From assembly GCF_004122145.1 (NCBI RefSeq), contig NZ_SBKQ01000015.1:1-64000 (forward strand): a DNA stretch of 64,000 nt, written 5' to 3'. Position 1 is the first letter of the stretch. Each line of letters begins with the position of its first letter. This DNA is from Flavobacterium piscinae. GTDB lineage: Bacteria; Bacteroidota; Bacteroidia; Flavobacteriales; Flavobacteriaceae. The notes under the pieces were generated by a model. It did no database searches. It saw nothing but the letters and a program-made list of their open reading frames with translations, and was not told the origin of the DNA. The position numbers and the translations under genes are program-made. This document shows, in pieces, positions 44,866 to 54,445 of the stretch.

Positions 44866-45801
44866 TTATTTTTTTTCTTGGTATTTTAATTCTTCGTTTT
44901 TATCCCACAATCCCCAGTAAGCACCTACTTCGCCTTCCGGCCCAACTTTCCATGATTCATCAAAAGAAGAAAAGTAGAAAATTTCAATGTCATTTTGCTC
45001 TGACCAATTTTGGGTATCGATAAAATATTTCATTGCATTTTCATTTGAGGCCACAGCTCCTTTTAGTGAGCCGCCTTGACTCGGCCAACCTGTTTCGGTG
45101 ATAATTACACGTTTACCATTTCCTGCCTGTTTAGCAGATTCAAACATGCTTTTCATGTGATGGAAGGCATATTCAATCGGGCATCCTTCCCAATATGGAT
45201 AGCAGTTGGTTAAAATTACATCACATGCTTCAGTAATTCTTGGACGATGTGAAAACTCGTAATACGCATCTACATAGCCAACCGGAATATTTGGAAGAGC
45301 TTCTTTCACACGTTGGATGTAATCCAGTAATTGATCTTCGGTTAAATCGTTACGGTACATTACTTCATTACCTACAGCTGCAATTGTTACACAGCCTTCG
45401 TTAGCTAATGCAATTAAAGCTTCGATTTCAATTTCATTTTTTTCTAAGTCATTTCCAAGCCATGCTCCAACTAATGTTTTCATTCCATTTTGATGTGCAA
45501 TTCTTGGGATGTGTTCATTTCCTTCAATACAAGAAAAAGATCGCACCCATTTGGCATAGGGTTTTAAGATTTGAATACGACGGTTTACTTGTTCGCCATA
45601 AATAACATCACCCGGTTTTTGATGGTTTTCATACATACTGAAACAAATGCCATGCATTCCTTTTTTTAAGGTTTTTAACCATAATTTGGATAATTCCTCT
45701 GAAGTATACTCTGAGATTTGTATTTCCTGATGATTATTTTCTCCACCAGTATAATTTTTATTTTCATCGAATGAAAAATAATGACCTTCTCTAAATGACA
45801 T
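44866..45801 (-). CDS. Cytosolic GH17 beta-1,3-glucanase/transglycosylase
   Basis: This 311-residue GH17-family protein lacks any signal peptide. The catalytic residues are E146 in VGNEVMY (acid/base) and E236 in ITETGWPS (nucleophile). It overlaps the stop of the upstream symporter-GH17 gene by 11 bases and is closely related to that gene's GH17 half (shared RSFSCxEGNE, VPVGYVDAYY and FYFSSFDESWKV blocks). A cytosolic role on imported oligosaccharides is likely, by hydrolysis or transglycosylation. Confidence 0.9.
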   Translation of the reverse strand: MSFREGHYFSFDENKNYTGGENNHQEIQISEYTSEELSKLWLKTLKKGMHGICFSMYENHQKPGDVIYGEQVNRRIQILKPYAKWVRSFSCIEGNEHIPRIAHQNGMKTLVGAWLGNDLEKNEIEIEALIALANEGCVTIAAVGNEVMYRNDLTEDQLLDYIQRVKEALPNIPVGYVDAYYEFSHRPRITEACDVILTNCYPYWEGCPIEYAFHHMKSMFESAKQAGNGKRVIITETGWPSQGGSLKGAVASNENAMKYFIDTQNWSEQNDIEIFYFSSFDESWKVGPEGEVGAYWGLWDKNEELKYQEKK

Positions 45802-48151
45802 ACGTATCTGTTTTTAATTCAAATTTTAGCTTTTCGTTTTTATCCCAAATTCCCCAAGCAGTACCTACTGTTCCCTCTTGTTTTACTTTCCATGATTCGT
45901 CAAAAGAGGAGAAATAAAATAGTTCAAAATTATTATTTTTTGCCCATTCTTGAGAAGCTATAAAGTATTTCATGGCATTCATTTCTGATGGTAATGCTTC
46001 CTGTACATTTTCCCCCTTACTTGGCCAACCCGTTTCTGCTATTATAATTTTTTTGCCCTTAGAAATAGTTTGGGTTAGCTCCATCATATTTTGTAAATAG
46101 GATACGGAATAGTCATTGTTTGCACCTTCCCAAAAAGGATAGAAATTAACCAAAAGTACATCAGAAGTAGTTACCAATTCGGGTCTTTCTAAGAATTGGT
46201 AATAGGCATCTACATAGCCAACGGGAATGGTTGGAATGGCTTCTTTTACTCTTTTTATATAGGCAATTAGTTCTAGTTCTGAAATCTCATTTCGATGTAG
46301 CACTTCGTTTCCAACAGCAGCAATATCAACCAAACCTGCTTTTGCTAGTTTAATAAGGTTTTCAATTTCTTTATCATTTCTATTTCTATCATCACTAATC
46401 CATGCACCGACCACTGTTTTTAATCCTTTTTGATGAGCTATTTCCGGAATTAATTCATTTCCTTCAGTACATGAGAATGAGCGAATCCATTTGGTGTGTG
46501 GAGCAATAATATCCAACCTTCTTCTAATTTGATTGGCAGATAAAATATCTCCAACTTGTTGTCCTTCAACATATGGACTAAAACAAAGTCCATGAAGACC
46601 ATCATTTAGGATTTCTCCATAACGATTTATTAATTCGGACTCGTTTTTAAGATTAAGTTCAGTTGAATTAAAATTGTTGTTTTTGATCAACGATTTTAAT
46701 TTACCAGGGAGATAAGAAGATGATTCTATCAATTTATTACTTTTTCTTTTTTCTAGTTCTGCACTTATTTCTTTGGCTCTTTTTTCTGTAATGTCATAGT
46801 TTCTCATAATATACATTGCAATCAAAGTACCTACTATTGGAAAAGCAGAGAAAAACAATCTCAATCCATCAACGGCACCATCCGGTTGGGTTGGAGCATT
46901 TGGTGTAAAATCAACTAAATACATTATTAATCCACTTAAACCACCAGCAATAGCAAATCCGAATTTTACCATCCACCAATAAATTGCACCAAAAATACCC
47001 TCTCTTCTATGTCCGAAGTTTAATTCATCTAAGTCGCAAACGTCTGCTGTCATAGACATCATTAAAGTAAACAAGCCCCCTATACCGAAAGAAAAGAATG
47101 GCAAGGCAAACAAAAAAAGATAAGGTTTTCCCGGAACAAAAAGAAACCAAAGTAAAATGTAGCCAAATATTGAAATACCTTGAGAGGTTAAAAAAGCATT
47201 CTTTTTACCCATCATTTTGGACATTCTTGCAACAATTGGTATTACTAAAAAAGTTGTCGCTAACGCACCAATGCTACCAAAAAGTGTTGGCCAAATCCAA
47301 GCAGCACCTGCATCTCCATTAAACAAGTAGTATACGATTATAAAAAATGAAAAAGAGGCGACAGTGTTAAATGCATTAAAAATGAAAAATGTAGCAATGC
47401 AAAGTTTTCGGAAAGGTTCTAATTTAAATGCTTCTCTGAAACCTTTGATAATTTCGTTAAAACTGGAACCAATGTTTTTCATTGTTAGCGGCTTTAAGTT
47501 ATTGTCATTTAAAGTGGATTCACTTTTAATGAAAACCGCCGGAACAACAGCTAAAAGACCACAACCTATACCTACCCAAATTGCTAAAGTTTGTGCTGCT
47601 ACATCTGCCGAAGAAAACCATGATGGATCATACATCACCACCCAAAACCAAGGTGCAATAACCCAAGCCCATTGACCAATCCATTGTGAAACTGCCATTA
47701 TACTGGTGCGTTCATGAAAATCGTTACTCATTTCATATCCCATTGCAACGTATGGAACACTAAAAATCGTGAGCCCTAAATAAAACAGTAATGACCAAAG
47801 TAAGAAATAATAAAAATTATACGTTATCCCATCTGCTCTTTCTAATTGCCACATTAAAATAAAGGAAATAGCCATTATGATAGCACCAATGAATACATAA
47901 TGTCGTCTTCGACCCCATTTAGATTTGGTATTGTCTGAAATAAAGCCCATAATAGGGTCGGTTATCGAATCGAAAACTCTTGGTAAAAAAAATAAAACGC
48001 CCCACATCCATGTTGGGAATCCTAAATCTTGCACTAAAACAACCATAAATATACCTAATGCAGCAGGGAACATTTGATTGGCCAACATTCCCAATCCAAA
48101 TGCGATTTTTTGTCCCATTGCAACTTTTCCGTTAGAAATATTATTTGACAT
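45791..48151 (-). CDS. GPH-type sugar symporter fused to a GH17 domain
   Basis: This 786-residue protein is a fusion. Residues 1-450 are an MFS/GPH (MelB-like) sugar:cation symporter with about 12 helices, including FLPRVFDSITDPIMGFISDNTKSKWGRRR and GHRREGIFGAIYWWMVK. After a charged linker (about 450-515) comes a GH17 domain with E616 (VGNEVLH) and E706 (AETGWPS) intact. Because such symporters have both termini in the cytosol, the GH17 should face the cytosol and act on oligosaccharide as it enters. The downstream free GH17 gene overlaps its end by 11 bases. Confidence 0.9.
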   Translation of the reverse strand: MSNNISNGKVAMGQKIAFGLGMLANQMFPAALGIFMVVLVQDLGFPTWMWGVLFFLPRVFDSITDPIMGFISDNTKSKWGRRRHYVFIGAIIMAISFILMWQLERADGITYNFYYFLLWSLLFYLGLTIFSVPYVAMGYEMSNDFHERTSIMAVSQWIGQWAWVIAPWFWVVMYDPSWFSSADVAAQTLAIWVGIGCGLLAVVPAVFIKSESTLNDNNLKPLTMKNIGSSFNEIIKGFREAFKLEPFRKLCIATFFIFNAFNTVASFSFFIIVYYLFNGDAGAAWIWPTLFGSIGALATTFLVIPIVARMSKMMGKKNAFLTSQGISIFGYILLWFLFVPGKPYLFLFALPFFSFGIGGLFTLMMSMTADVCDLDELNFGHRREGIFGAIYWWMVKFGFAIAGGLSGLIMYLVDFTPNAPTQPDGAVDGLRLFFSAFPIVGTLIAMYIMRNYDITEKRAKEISAELEKRKSNKLIESSSYLPGKLKSLIKNNNFNSTELNLKNESELINRYGEILNDGLHGLCFSPYVEGQQVGDILSANQIRRRLDIIAPHTKWIRSFSCTEGNELIPEIAHQKGLKTVVGAWISDDRNRNDKEIENLIKLAKAGLVDIAAVGNEVLHRNEISELELIAYIKRVKEAIPTIPVGYVDAYYQFLERPELVTTSDVLLVNFYPFWEGANNDYSVSYLQNMMELTQTISKGKKIIIAETGWPSKGENVQEALPSEMNAMKYFIASQEWAKNNNFELFYFSSFDESWKVKQEGTVGTAWGIWDKNEKLKFELKTDTYVI

Positions 48152-48173
48152 AAATTGTTGTTTTAATTTGTTA

Positions 48174-49688
48174 TTATCTATTTTTTAATACTAAAGTTTG
48201 CAATGCTCTTGCACTTATAGTTAAATTTTTCTTTTGATCCCCTATATTCACTTGAATACCATGAGGCTTTTCAGTCGGATTAAAAACAACCACTACAATT
48301 GTTCCGTCGGGATTTTTAACAGCAGTTGTCATTAACTCTTTATTTTCAGTTGTACATCCAATTTTCACAGCACCCGGACGCATAAACTTACTAAAATGTG
48401 CCATCACATAATACAATGGTGTAAAATAGACTTCATCTTTTTCAGGGTCAACGATAACAGGAGCCACACACCAGTTTTTAAACCAATTTGGACCACCTTG
48501 TTTGTCTAAAACCATATTCCAATCGACCCAACCATCAACCCAATTGTTTAAACAGCCTATAATGTCAGTAGCATAACGATTCACCGGGGCGTATTTTGGG
48601 TGTAAATATTTTTCTTTTTCACTTGCCCAATCCCAGCCCCAATCGGTGGCTTCTTTTTTCCAATACCAAGCATCATCTTGCCAATGTGGGATTTCGGAGT
48701 CTACACATCCTTCCGTTTCAATTAAATATTTGTTAGGAGCTTTTTTGTGGGCATATTGCAACTGATCCGGAAAAAAATCATAGGTGCTTTCATACCAATG
48801 AATGGCTGTTCCGGCAAAGTATTTTGAGGTTTCTTCGTTTTTATACATGGCATCCACCCATTCCGGTAATCCGGCTCTGTTTTGATCGTAGCCAAAGATT
48901 TTCACATCTTTCCAACCGTCTTTTTCTAATTTTGGTCCGAGATGATTTTGTACAAATAAAGTCATTTCTTCCGGAGAAAAATGAGTGCTTTCCCAATTAT
49001 TTCCGTTTCCATGCGGTTCATTGATGACGGTAACTCCCCAAATATCAATACCTTCTTTTTTATAAGCCTCTAAATATTTTGAAAAATATAAGGCAAAGGC
49101 ATCATTGAATTCAGGCAATAATTTTCCACCAACGTAATTTTTATTGTCTTTCATCCAAGGCGGACAAGACCAAGGCGACGAAATGATTTTAAAACCATCT
49201 TTAGAAATCGCTTTTGCTTCTAAAATCATTGGAAGTAAATCATTTTTATCATCTTCTATGGTGAAATGTTCCATTAACGTATCGTTTTCCACTTTGGCAT
49301 AGGTGTAATTACTCAATGAAAAATCACAAGAGGCTATGTGAGTTCTAGTTAAGGAGTACTTTGCACCTTCTTCTCCAAAATAGGCATTCAAAATTTTCTT
49401 TCTGTTTTCTTTACTCAATCGATTGAGTAAATAGGCCGAAGCTTCCGTAAAAGAGCCGCCAAAACCAGTGATGGTTTGAAATTTTTCTTCCGGATTGATG
49501 TTGATGATCACCGGATTTTCATTTGTTGAAAATTCAGTCAATTTTGTAAGCGAATTTCCACTTTCGGAAGTTTCATATACTTCAATTTCTAACTCTTTAG
49601 AATCGGAACAACTGCTCATAAAAAAGGTAATGATTAACGTAAAGGTTAATAAATTGATTTTGTGATTTATGTTTTTATACTTCGTCAT
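48174..49688 (-). CDS. GH30 beta-glucosidase lipoprotein
   Basis: This 504-residue lipoprotein (lipobox FFMSSCSDS) belongs to GH30. The TIM barrel has acid/base E224 in VINEPHG and nucleophile E326 in ETEGCVD, with FGGSFTEASAYLLNRL at the start typical of the family, and the C-terminal beta-sandwich is complete. In characterised flavobacterial laminarin systems GH30 removes beta-1,6-linked side chains, which fits this locus. Confidence 0.92.
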   Translation of the reverse strand: MTKYKNINHKINLLTFTLIITFFMSSCSDSKELEIEVYETSESGNSLTKLTEFSTNENPVIININPEEKFQTITGFGGSFTEASAYLLNRLSKENRKKILNAYFGEEGAKYSLTRTHIASCDFSLSNYTYAKVENDTLMEHFTIEDDKNDLLPMILEAKAISKDGFKIISSPWSCPPWMKDNKNYVGGKLLPEFNDAFALYFSKYLEAYKKEGIDIWGVTVINEPHGNGNNWESTHFSPEEMTLFVQNHLGPKLEKDGWKDVKIFGYDQNRAGLPEWVDAMYKNEETSKYFAGTAIHWYESTYDFFPDQLQYAHKKAPNKYLIETEGCVDSEIPHWQDDAWYWKKEATDWGWDWASEKEKYLHPKYAPVNRYATDIIGCLNNWVDGWVDWNMVLDKQGGPNWFKNWCVAPVIVDPEKDEVYFTPLYYVMAHFSKFMRPGAVKIGCTTENKELMTTAVKNPDGTIVVVVFNPTEKPHGIQVNIGDQKKNLTISARALQTLVLKNR

Positions 49689-49691
49689 TGC

Positions 49692-50942
49692 TTAATTTTT
49701 TAAAATTGAAGAAGGTGTTTTTACATCCAACCACAAGGCTTTTTCGTCGCCATTATAGGTTTTGGTAATTGGTTTTCCGTTTCGGGTTAATTTTTTAAAT
49801 GTTCCTTTTTCTACTTCTTTCCAAAGAGCATATTTGGCTTGATTTTGTAGATTAATCAATCCGAAATGATTTTCTGAACCTTGCGGATTGGCAGCATCTT
49901 TCCAATTTTCATCAAAAGCTTCAAAATAGAAACAGGAAACTTTTTCTTTGTTGCTCCATTCACGCATTAAATTATAAAATTGAGCGGATTTATATTCATC
50001 GGTAGCTTTGGCACCATCATTACCGTAATGTTCGTTTGACTGAGTTGCCCAGCCGGTTTCACCGATATGAACCGGTTTGTTTACCCCAATTGATTTCATA
50101 TAAGCCACCACACTATTGTATTGACCGATGGCGTAATCTCGTGATCGAAGCATGGCTGCATCAATCTTTTCTTTGTCTGTTAACGTTTTCTCACTTTCTT
50201 TAATTCCCCAAAAAACGGGATTGTAATGGGTATCGTGCATGGGATACGTATGCATCGAAATATAATCAACAGCTTTGATTAATTGATTTAATTCTTCTAC
50301 ATGGTACTCTTTTCCACCGCCTCCCCAAGAAGCAAAATTGTCTGAACTCGTGATTAAAATGTCTTTCGGTAACTTGTTTTCTGTTTTCAAATGCTGAAGA
50401 TGATTCACCCACTTCAATATAATGTTTGGTGTAACATAATAACTGGTTGCCCATTTCACCATGGCTTCATTTCCCACAGCAATAATTTTAACAATATCAG
50501 GAAATTGATTGGTTAATCGAACTGCTTCGGCAATTTCGAAGGCATTACGATCGCTTTCTTCGTGGTGAATAGGAGGCAAATTCGTCCATGCGTTTTTACA
50601 ATCGATCCAAGCACCCAGCATGACAAACATTTCAAATTTGTTGTCTTCTTTTTTTAATTCGGTAATGGCTTTTAGTAAATTGGAAACTTCTTCATAATGC
50701 ACATTATAGGTTCGTAGAACTTTAATATTGATGGCAGAAAGAAGTTTTAAATCTTCTTTAATTTCAGCAATTGTGGGTTGAACTTCGCGAGAATTCGTTC
50801 GATATCCACCGTAACAAATAGCTTGATAATTTGTGTTTCCTAAAATCATTTGGGCATTAATTTCTTTTGAGACTATATTTTTATTGTCTTTTTGATTACA
50901 TGATAGAACCATGAGGAATATGATGTAAATCAACTTTTTCAT
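49692..50942 (-). CDS. GH17-like glucanase lipoprotein
   Basis: This 416-residue lipoprotein (lipobox MVLSCNQK) has a GH17-like TIM barrel. The acid/base is E159 in AVGNEAMVK and the nucleophile E295 in GETGWATQ. It is divergent from the two cytosolic GH17 domains in the operon and has a C-terminal extension of about 50 residues. Surface or periplasmic placement suggests cleavage of beta-1,3-glucan chains before import. Its start overlaps the upstream phosphorylase gene stop by one base. Confidence 0.87.
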   Translation of the reverse strand: MKKLIYIIFLMVLSCNQKDNKNIVSKEINAQMILGNTNYQAICYGGYRTNSREVQPTIAEIKEDLKLLSAINIKVLRTYNVHYEEVSNLLKAITELKKEDNKFEMFVMLGAWIDCKNAWTNLPPIHHEESDRNAFEIAEAVRLTNQFPDIVKIIAVGNEAMVKWATSYYVTPNIILKWVNHLQHLKTENKLPKDILITSSDNFASWGGGGKEYHVEELNQLIKAVDYISMHTYPMHDTHYNPVFWGIKESEKTLTDKEKIDAAMLRSRDYAIGQYNSVVAYMKSIGVNKPVHIGETGWATQSNEHYGNDGAKATDEYKSAQFYNLMREWSNKEKVSCFYFEAFDENWKDAANPQGSENHFGLINLQNQAKYALWKEVEKGTFKKLTRNGKPITKTYNGDEKALWLDVKTPSSILKN

Positions 50943-53900
50943 TAGCGTAAATTATTCTCAGTTAATGAAACAATAATTTGTGTAATCTCGCCGGTTCTAT
51001 CAAAAACTTTTTTACTGTTTTTATCATCTAATTCTAAACTTTGAACGACTTCTTCTGTTCCGTTTTTATTGATTAGTTTGATAGTGTTGGTTCCATTAAT
51101 TTTATAAATAACCGGAACTTGACAAACGGTAAAGGCCAAACAATTTTTATCGATTGTTATGGTTTTGCTATTTCCATCAACCAAAGAAAAAGAAGCTTCT
51201 TTTGGTTGAACTAAAAACTCATTTCTGTTTAATAAATGTGGATGAAATTGTAGTTTTCCTTGGTTCATTTTTACACCTAATTCGCCAATTCTAGTGAGAA
51301 TATCTTCTTTCACCTGACCTGTCATTCCCGGTTGTTGAGCACCTTTGTTAAATGGTGTGTGTGAATAGGGATCAGTTGGGAAAGCACCATAAACTTCCGG
51401 TGATTTGTGAACCCCAATTCCATTTCCAATTTCATAGAAATGAGCAATTAATTGGTCAATGACTTCTTTATTTTCTTGGTTTTCAATCGCTGATTCAGTT
51501 ACTTCATAAACGGCAAGATAAAGTTTTGAAACCATGTGCCAATAAATAGAACCCAAACCTTCATAACCATAGAAAGTTCCGGAACGACCGGTAAATGCTT
51601 TGTGATTGAATACATTTTCAAAAATTTGCAACACTTTTTCGGTCTCTTTTGCAATTAAATCTCTAAATTGTTCTTGCTTTCCAAGTTCCTCTAAAGCATT
51701 TTTGACATCATTTGCATTATGGAAATTTCCATTAAAATGAAAACCACCTTTGATATCTTTATTAATCAGTTGAAAGTTGTTTTGCTGAAGTAATGTTTTC
51801 ATTAATTCAGAGTTTTCCACTTTTTCTTTTGGAATTGTATTTTTATCTAAAAATTTTGGAAGTTCTTTATTTGGGTATAAGATGTAACTCTGTTGGTCGG
51901 GTCGGTATAAAGAACTGTTTCTCAACCCATCGAGTACCTCTAAAGATTCTTTCCCTTTTAAAAATCCTGAACTTAAAACGGCCACTTGACCCTCTAACAT
52001 TTCCGGTAAATACGAAATGGTAATGCCATTGTTTTCAAATGACATTAAATTATAGGCATGATAGAGTTTATCTTGACGTTGGTTGGCTTTAATGGCGTGT
52101 TCAATAAATGCTAAACTTACTTTAGTAAATGTTTTTAAACCAGCCATCGAATGCGTTCTCTTTTTACCCCAAAATCCACTGTTGTAAATTTGATGACGGT
52201 AATCGGAAGCTGCTTTTCCTAAAGCATCGACAATTTTCTTTCTATTTTCATTATCTATTGAGGAAGACAACTGCGGTTGAAATGCCAAAAGATTTTCTCT
52301 GATGGCATGATAAAATTCAACCATTTCATTCGAAATTTTAATGGTTTCTTGGTTTGAATTTTCTAATAATTGCTCGAAGAATTTTAAAAATCTTCTTAAA
52401 TAATAGAGTGTTACCATCGAAACACCATTTCCTACCAACGCATTATTAGCATCGTTCCATTCCGGACGTTGGGTGTTCATCCATATTCCGGCTTCAGGGA
52501 TAAAATTGGACATTTTTGCCAAAACTGTTGCCAGAATTTTTTCAATCAAATTAACGTGATAAATTTCATCGTTATTGTCACGCAATAAAGCCCCGTCTGC
52601 CCCAATTTCGCTTCTTCGTTTATTGATTTTCGCTTCCCACTCATGGCTGTAAGCAATAGTGTCTTTGGAGTTTTGCACAATTTCCTCATACGATTTTATT
52701 ATATAAGGAACGGCAGCATATACAAAACAGTCTTTATCGAAATAAGAATTTAGTTTTCCCGGTTGATATTTTTCGATAAACTCTAAAAACTTTAATAAAT
52801 AAATGATTTGGTGGTCACCCCAATATCCGATGTATGACCACGGATTGTCGGGTTCAATGGCTTCCCAATCAAAACCGCTTTTGGTGACACGATACGGATT
52901 GTACCCATCAAAAGTAGAAGTATTCAAGAATTTATGAATCATTCCGTCTATAAAATCAGGGAAGGCATAAGCGAGAGCTTCCCAATTTTGGAAGATGTCA
53001 CGCCAATTTCCTTCGTAATCCAATATTTTTGAACCGTCTATTTCACTTCTTGTGTTAATGGAAAACTTATTCCATGGCCGACTTGGGTCACCGTGTCTTC
53101 TACTAAATTTAAGCGGAAGGTATTCCGTACACAATCGAATCAAATCGGCATCTTCTGATTTTTGAATACGTTGTTGTAAATCGGAATAATCGAAAGTGTT
53201 TGGTAATTCGTTTAAAAAGCTTTTATTTTTTTCAAAAACAAGTTTGTTTGCTTTTGAAATGTAAGACGTAAAATCTTTTTTCTCAATTTGATAATTGTGA
53301 TCAAAAATTCCCCCTCGCATAATGTTGAACAAAACATTGGAAAAATGGCGGGTATCTTTTCGGGCATCCGCTGTGAATTGTAATCCATCCGCCGTAGCAT
53401 TTAAAGCGATGAGGTTTTGCGTACCAAGGTTCACATCATCAACCACTTTTTGTTCCAGCGAATTATCAGTACAAATAGCATCTGCTAATTCAATGATTTG
53501 AGCTTGATTTTGGTTAACATTGGCAATTATTTTCCAACTCTCAGAAGAATTACTTTCTAAATTCAAATCGGTAGAAACAAAGTAGGCCCCTTTTTCACCT
53601 TTTACATCTGTTTCAGTGGATGGTTTTTGATTTTTTCGGAAAGCTGCAATTTGTTTAGATGAAAGCAAATAAGTAGGATTTTTTAGTCCCAATGACCATG
53701 CGATATTGGCTTTTAAAGCTTCGCTAGGTTCAGCTTTATCCACGATGATGGCACTGAGAGCAAAAATCCCTAATCCGCTTTTTTCTTCTAATTCGCTGCG
53801 TTTGTAAGCATCAACCAAATTACTGGTAGTGGCTTGCAAACCGCTTTCTACACCATGAGGTAGAATATTTTGAATTCCGTCTAATAGTGTAATTTTATAA

Positions 53901-54415
53901 TTTTTGTCTGAAACGTTAATGATTTCTGAGGTTCGAACAAAGCCAAATACGTTACTTGAATTCCAGTGATAACGAAACGTGAGTTGCAAATCATGGAAAA
54001 TTTCTTCAAATATGATTTTATTGCCGTATGTATTCTTGTATAAATTTCTACTGATGTTATATTTATCATTGAATCGTTCGGAAAAAGGCTCCCAAATTAA
54101 GGTATTGTCATTCAAATGAATTTGAAAAACAGATTTACTTCCGGTGATATCGGCAAATTCGGTAATTTTATCATCAGTGTAATAGGGGAATAGGGCGAAT
54201 TCTGCATTTTTTCTTCCGGCTGATAATCCTCCATTACTGGAAATAAACAGCCAATGATTGGAATCACTCACGATACTCATGAAAAACGGCCGCATACGAT
54301 CGGAGTTTTCTATTTTATAATAACTTTCTCCTTTAATGTTAACCATTTCCATGGATATTGATTTCTCTTTTGTGACTAATTCTTCAAGATTCATAGTATA
54401 CCGACTTTGGCTCAT
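50942..54415 (-). CDS. Putative GH149-type beta-1,3-oligoglucan phosphorylase
   Basis: This 1157-residue cytosolic protein has no signal peptide. Features of the inverting phosphorylase clan that includes GH94 and GH149 are visible: an N-terminal beta-sandwich (FFMSIVSDSNHWLFISSNGGL), a catalytic helical barrel with GNWRDIFQNWEAL (D473) and RPEWNDANNAL, where D655 aligns with the GH94 DWND general acid. Length over 1100 residues and setting among GH16/GH17/GH30 genes fit GH149, which phosphorolyses beta-1,3-oligoglucans to alpha-glucose 1-phosphate. GH161 is the main alternative. The family call is from pattern and context, not a search. Confidence 0.75.
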   Translation of the reverse strand: MSQSRYTMNLEELVTKEKSISMEMVNIKGESYYKIENSDRMRPFFMSIVSDSNHWLFISSNGGLSAGRKNAEFALFPYYTDDKITEFADITGSKSVFQIHLNDNTLIWEPFSERFNDKYNISRNLYKNTYGNKIIFEEIFHDLQLTFRYHWNSSNVFGFVRTSEIINVSDKNYKITLLDGIQNILPHGVESGLQATTSNLVDAYKRSELEEKSGLGIFALSAIIVDKAEPSEALKANIAWSLGLKNPTYLLSSKQIAAFRKNQKPSTETDVKGEKGAYFVSTDLNLESNSSESWKIIANVNQNQAQIIELADAICTDNSLEQKVVDDVNLGTQNLIALNATADGLQFTADARKDTRHFSNVLFNIMRGGIFDHNYQIEKKDFTSYISKANKLVFEKNKSFLNELPNTFDYSDLQQRIQKSEDADLIRLCTEYLPLKFSRRHGDPSRPWNKFSINTRSEIDGSKILDYEGNWRDIFQNWEALAYAFPDFIDGMIHKFLNTSTFDGYNPYRVTKSGFDWEAIEPDNPWSYIGYWGDHQIIYLLKFLEFIEKYQPGKLNSYFDKDCFVYAAVPYIIKSYEEIVQNSKDTIAYSHEWEAKINKRRSEIGADGALLRDNNDEIYHVNLIEKILATVLAKMSNFIPEAGIWMNTQRPEWNDANNALVGNGVSMVTLYYLRRFLKFFEQLLENSNQETIKISNEMVEFYHAIRENLLAFQPQLSSSIDNENRKKIVDALGKAASDYRHQIYNSGFWGKKRTHSMAGLKTFTKVSLAFIEHAIKANQRQDKLYHAYNLMSFENNGITISYLPEMLEGQVAVLSSGFLKGKESLEVLDGLRNSSLYRPDQQSYILYPNKELPKFLDKNTIPKEKVENSELMKTLLQQNNFQLINKDIKGGFHFNGNFHNANDVKNALEELGKQEQFRDLIAKETEKVLQIFENVFNHKAFTGRSGTFYGYEGLGSIYWHMVSKLYLAVYEVTESAIENQENKEVIDQLIAHFYEIGNGIGVHKSPEVYGAFPTDPYSHTPFNKGAQQPGMTGQVKEDILTRIGELGVKMNQGKLQFHPHLLNRNEFLVQPKEASFSLVDGNSKTITIDKNCLAFTVCQVPVIYKINGTNTIKLINKNGTEEVVQSLELDDKNSKKVFDRTGEITQIIVSLTENNLR

Positions 54416-54445
54416 ATTTTTTAACTGTATCTTTTTTTGCTTTTT

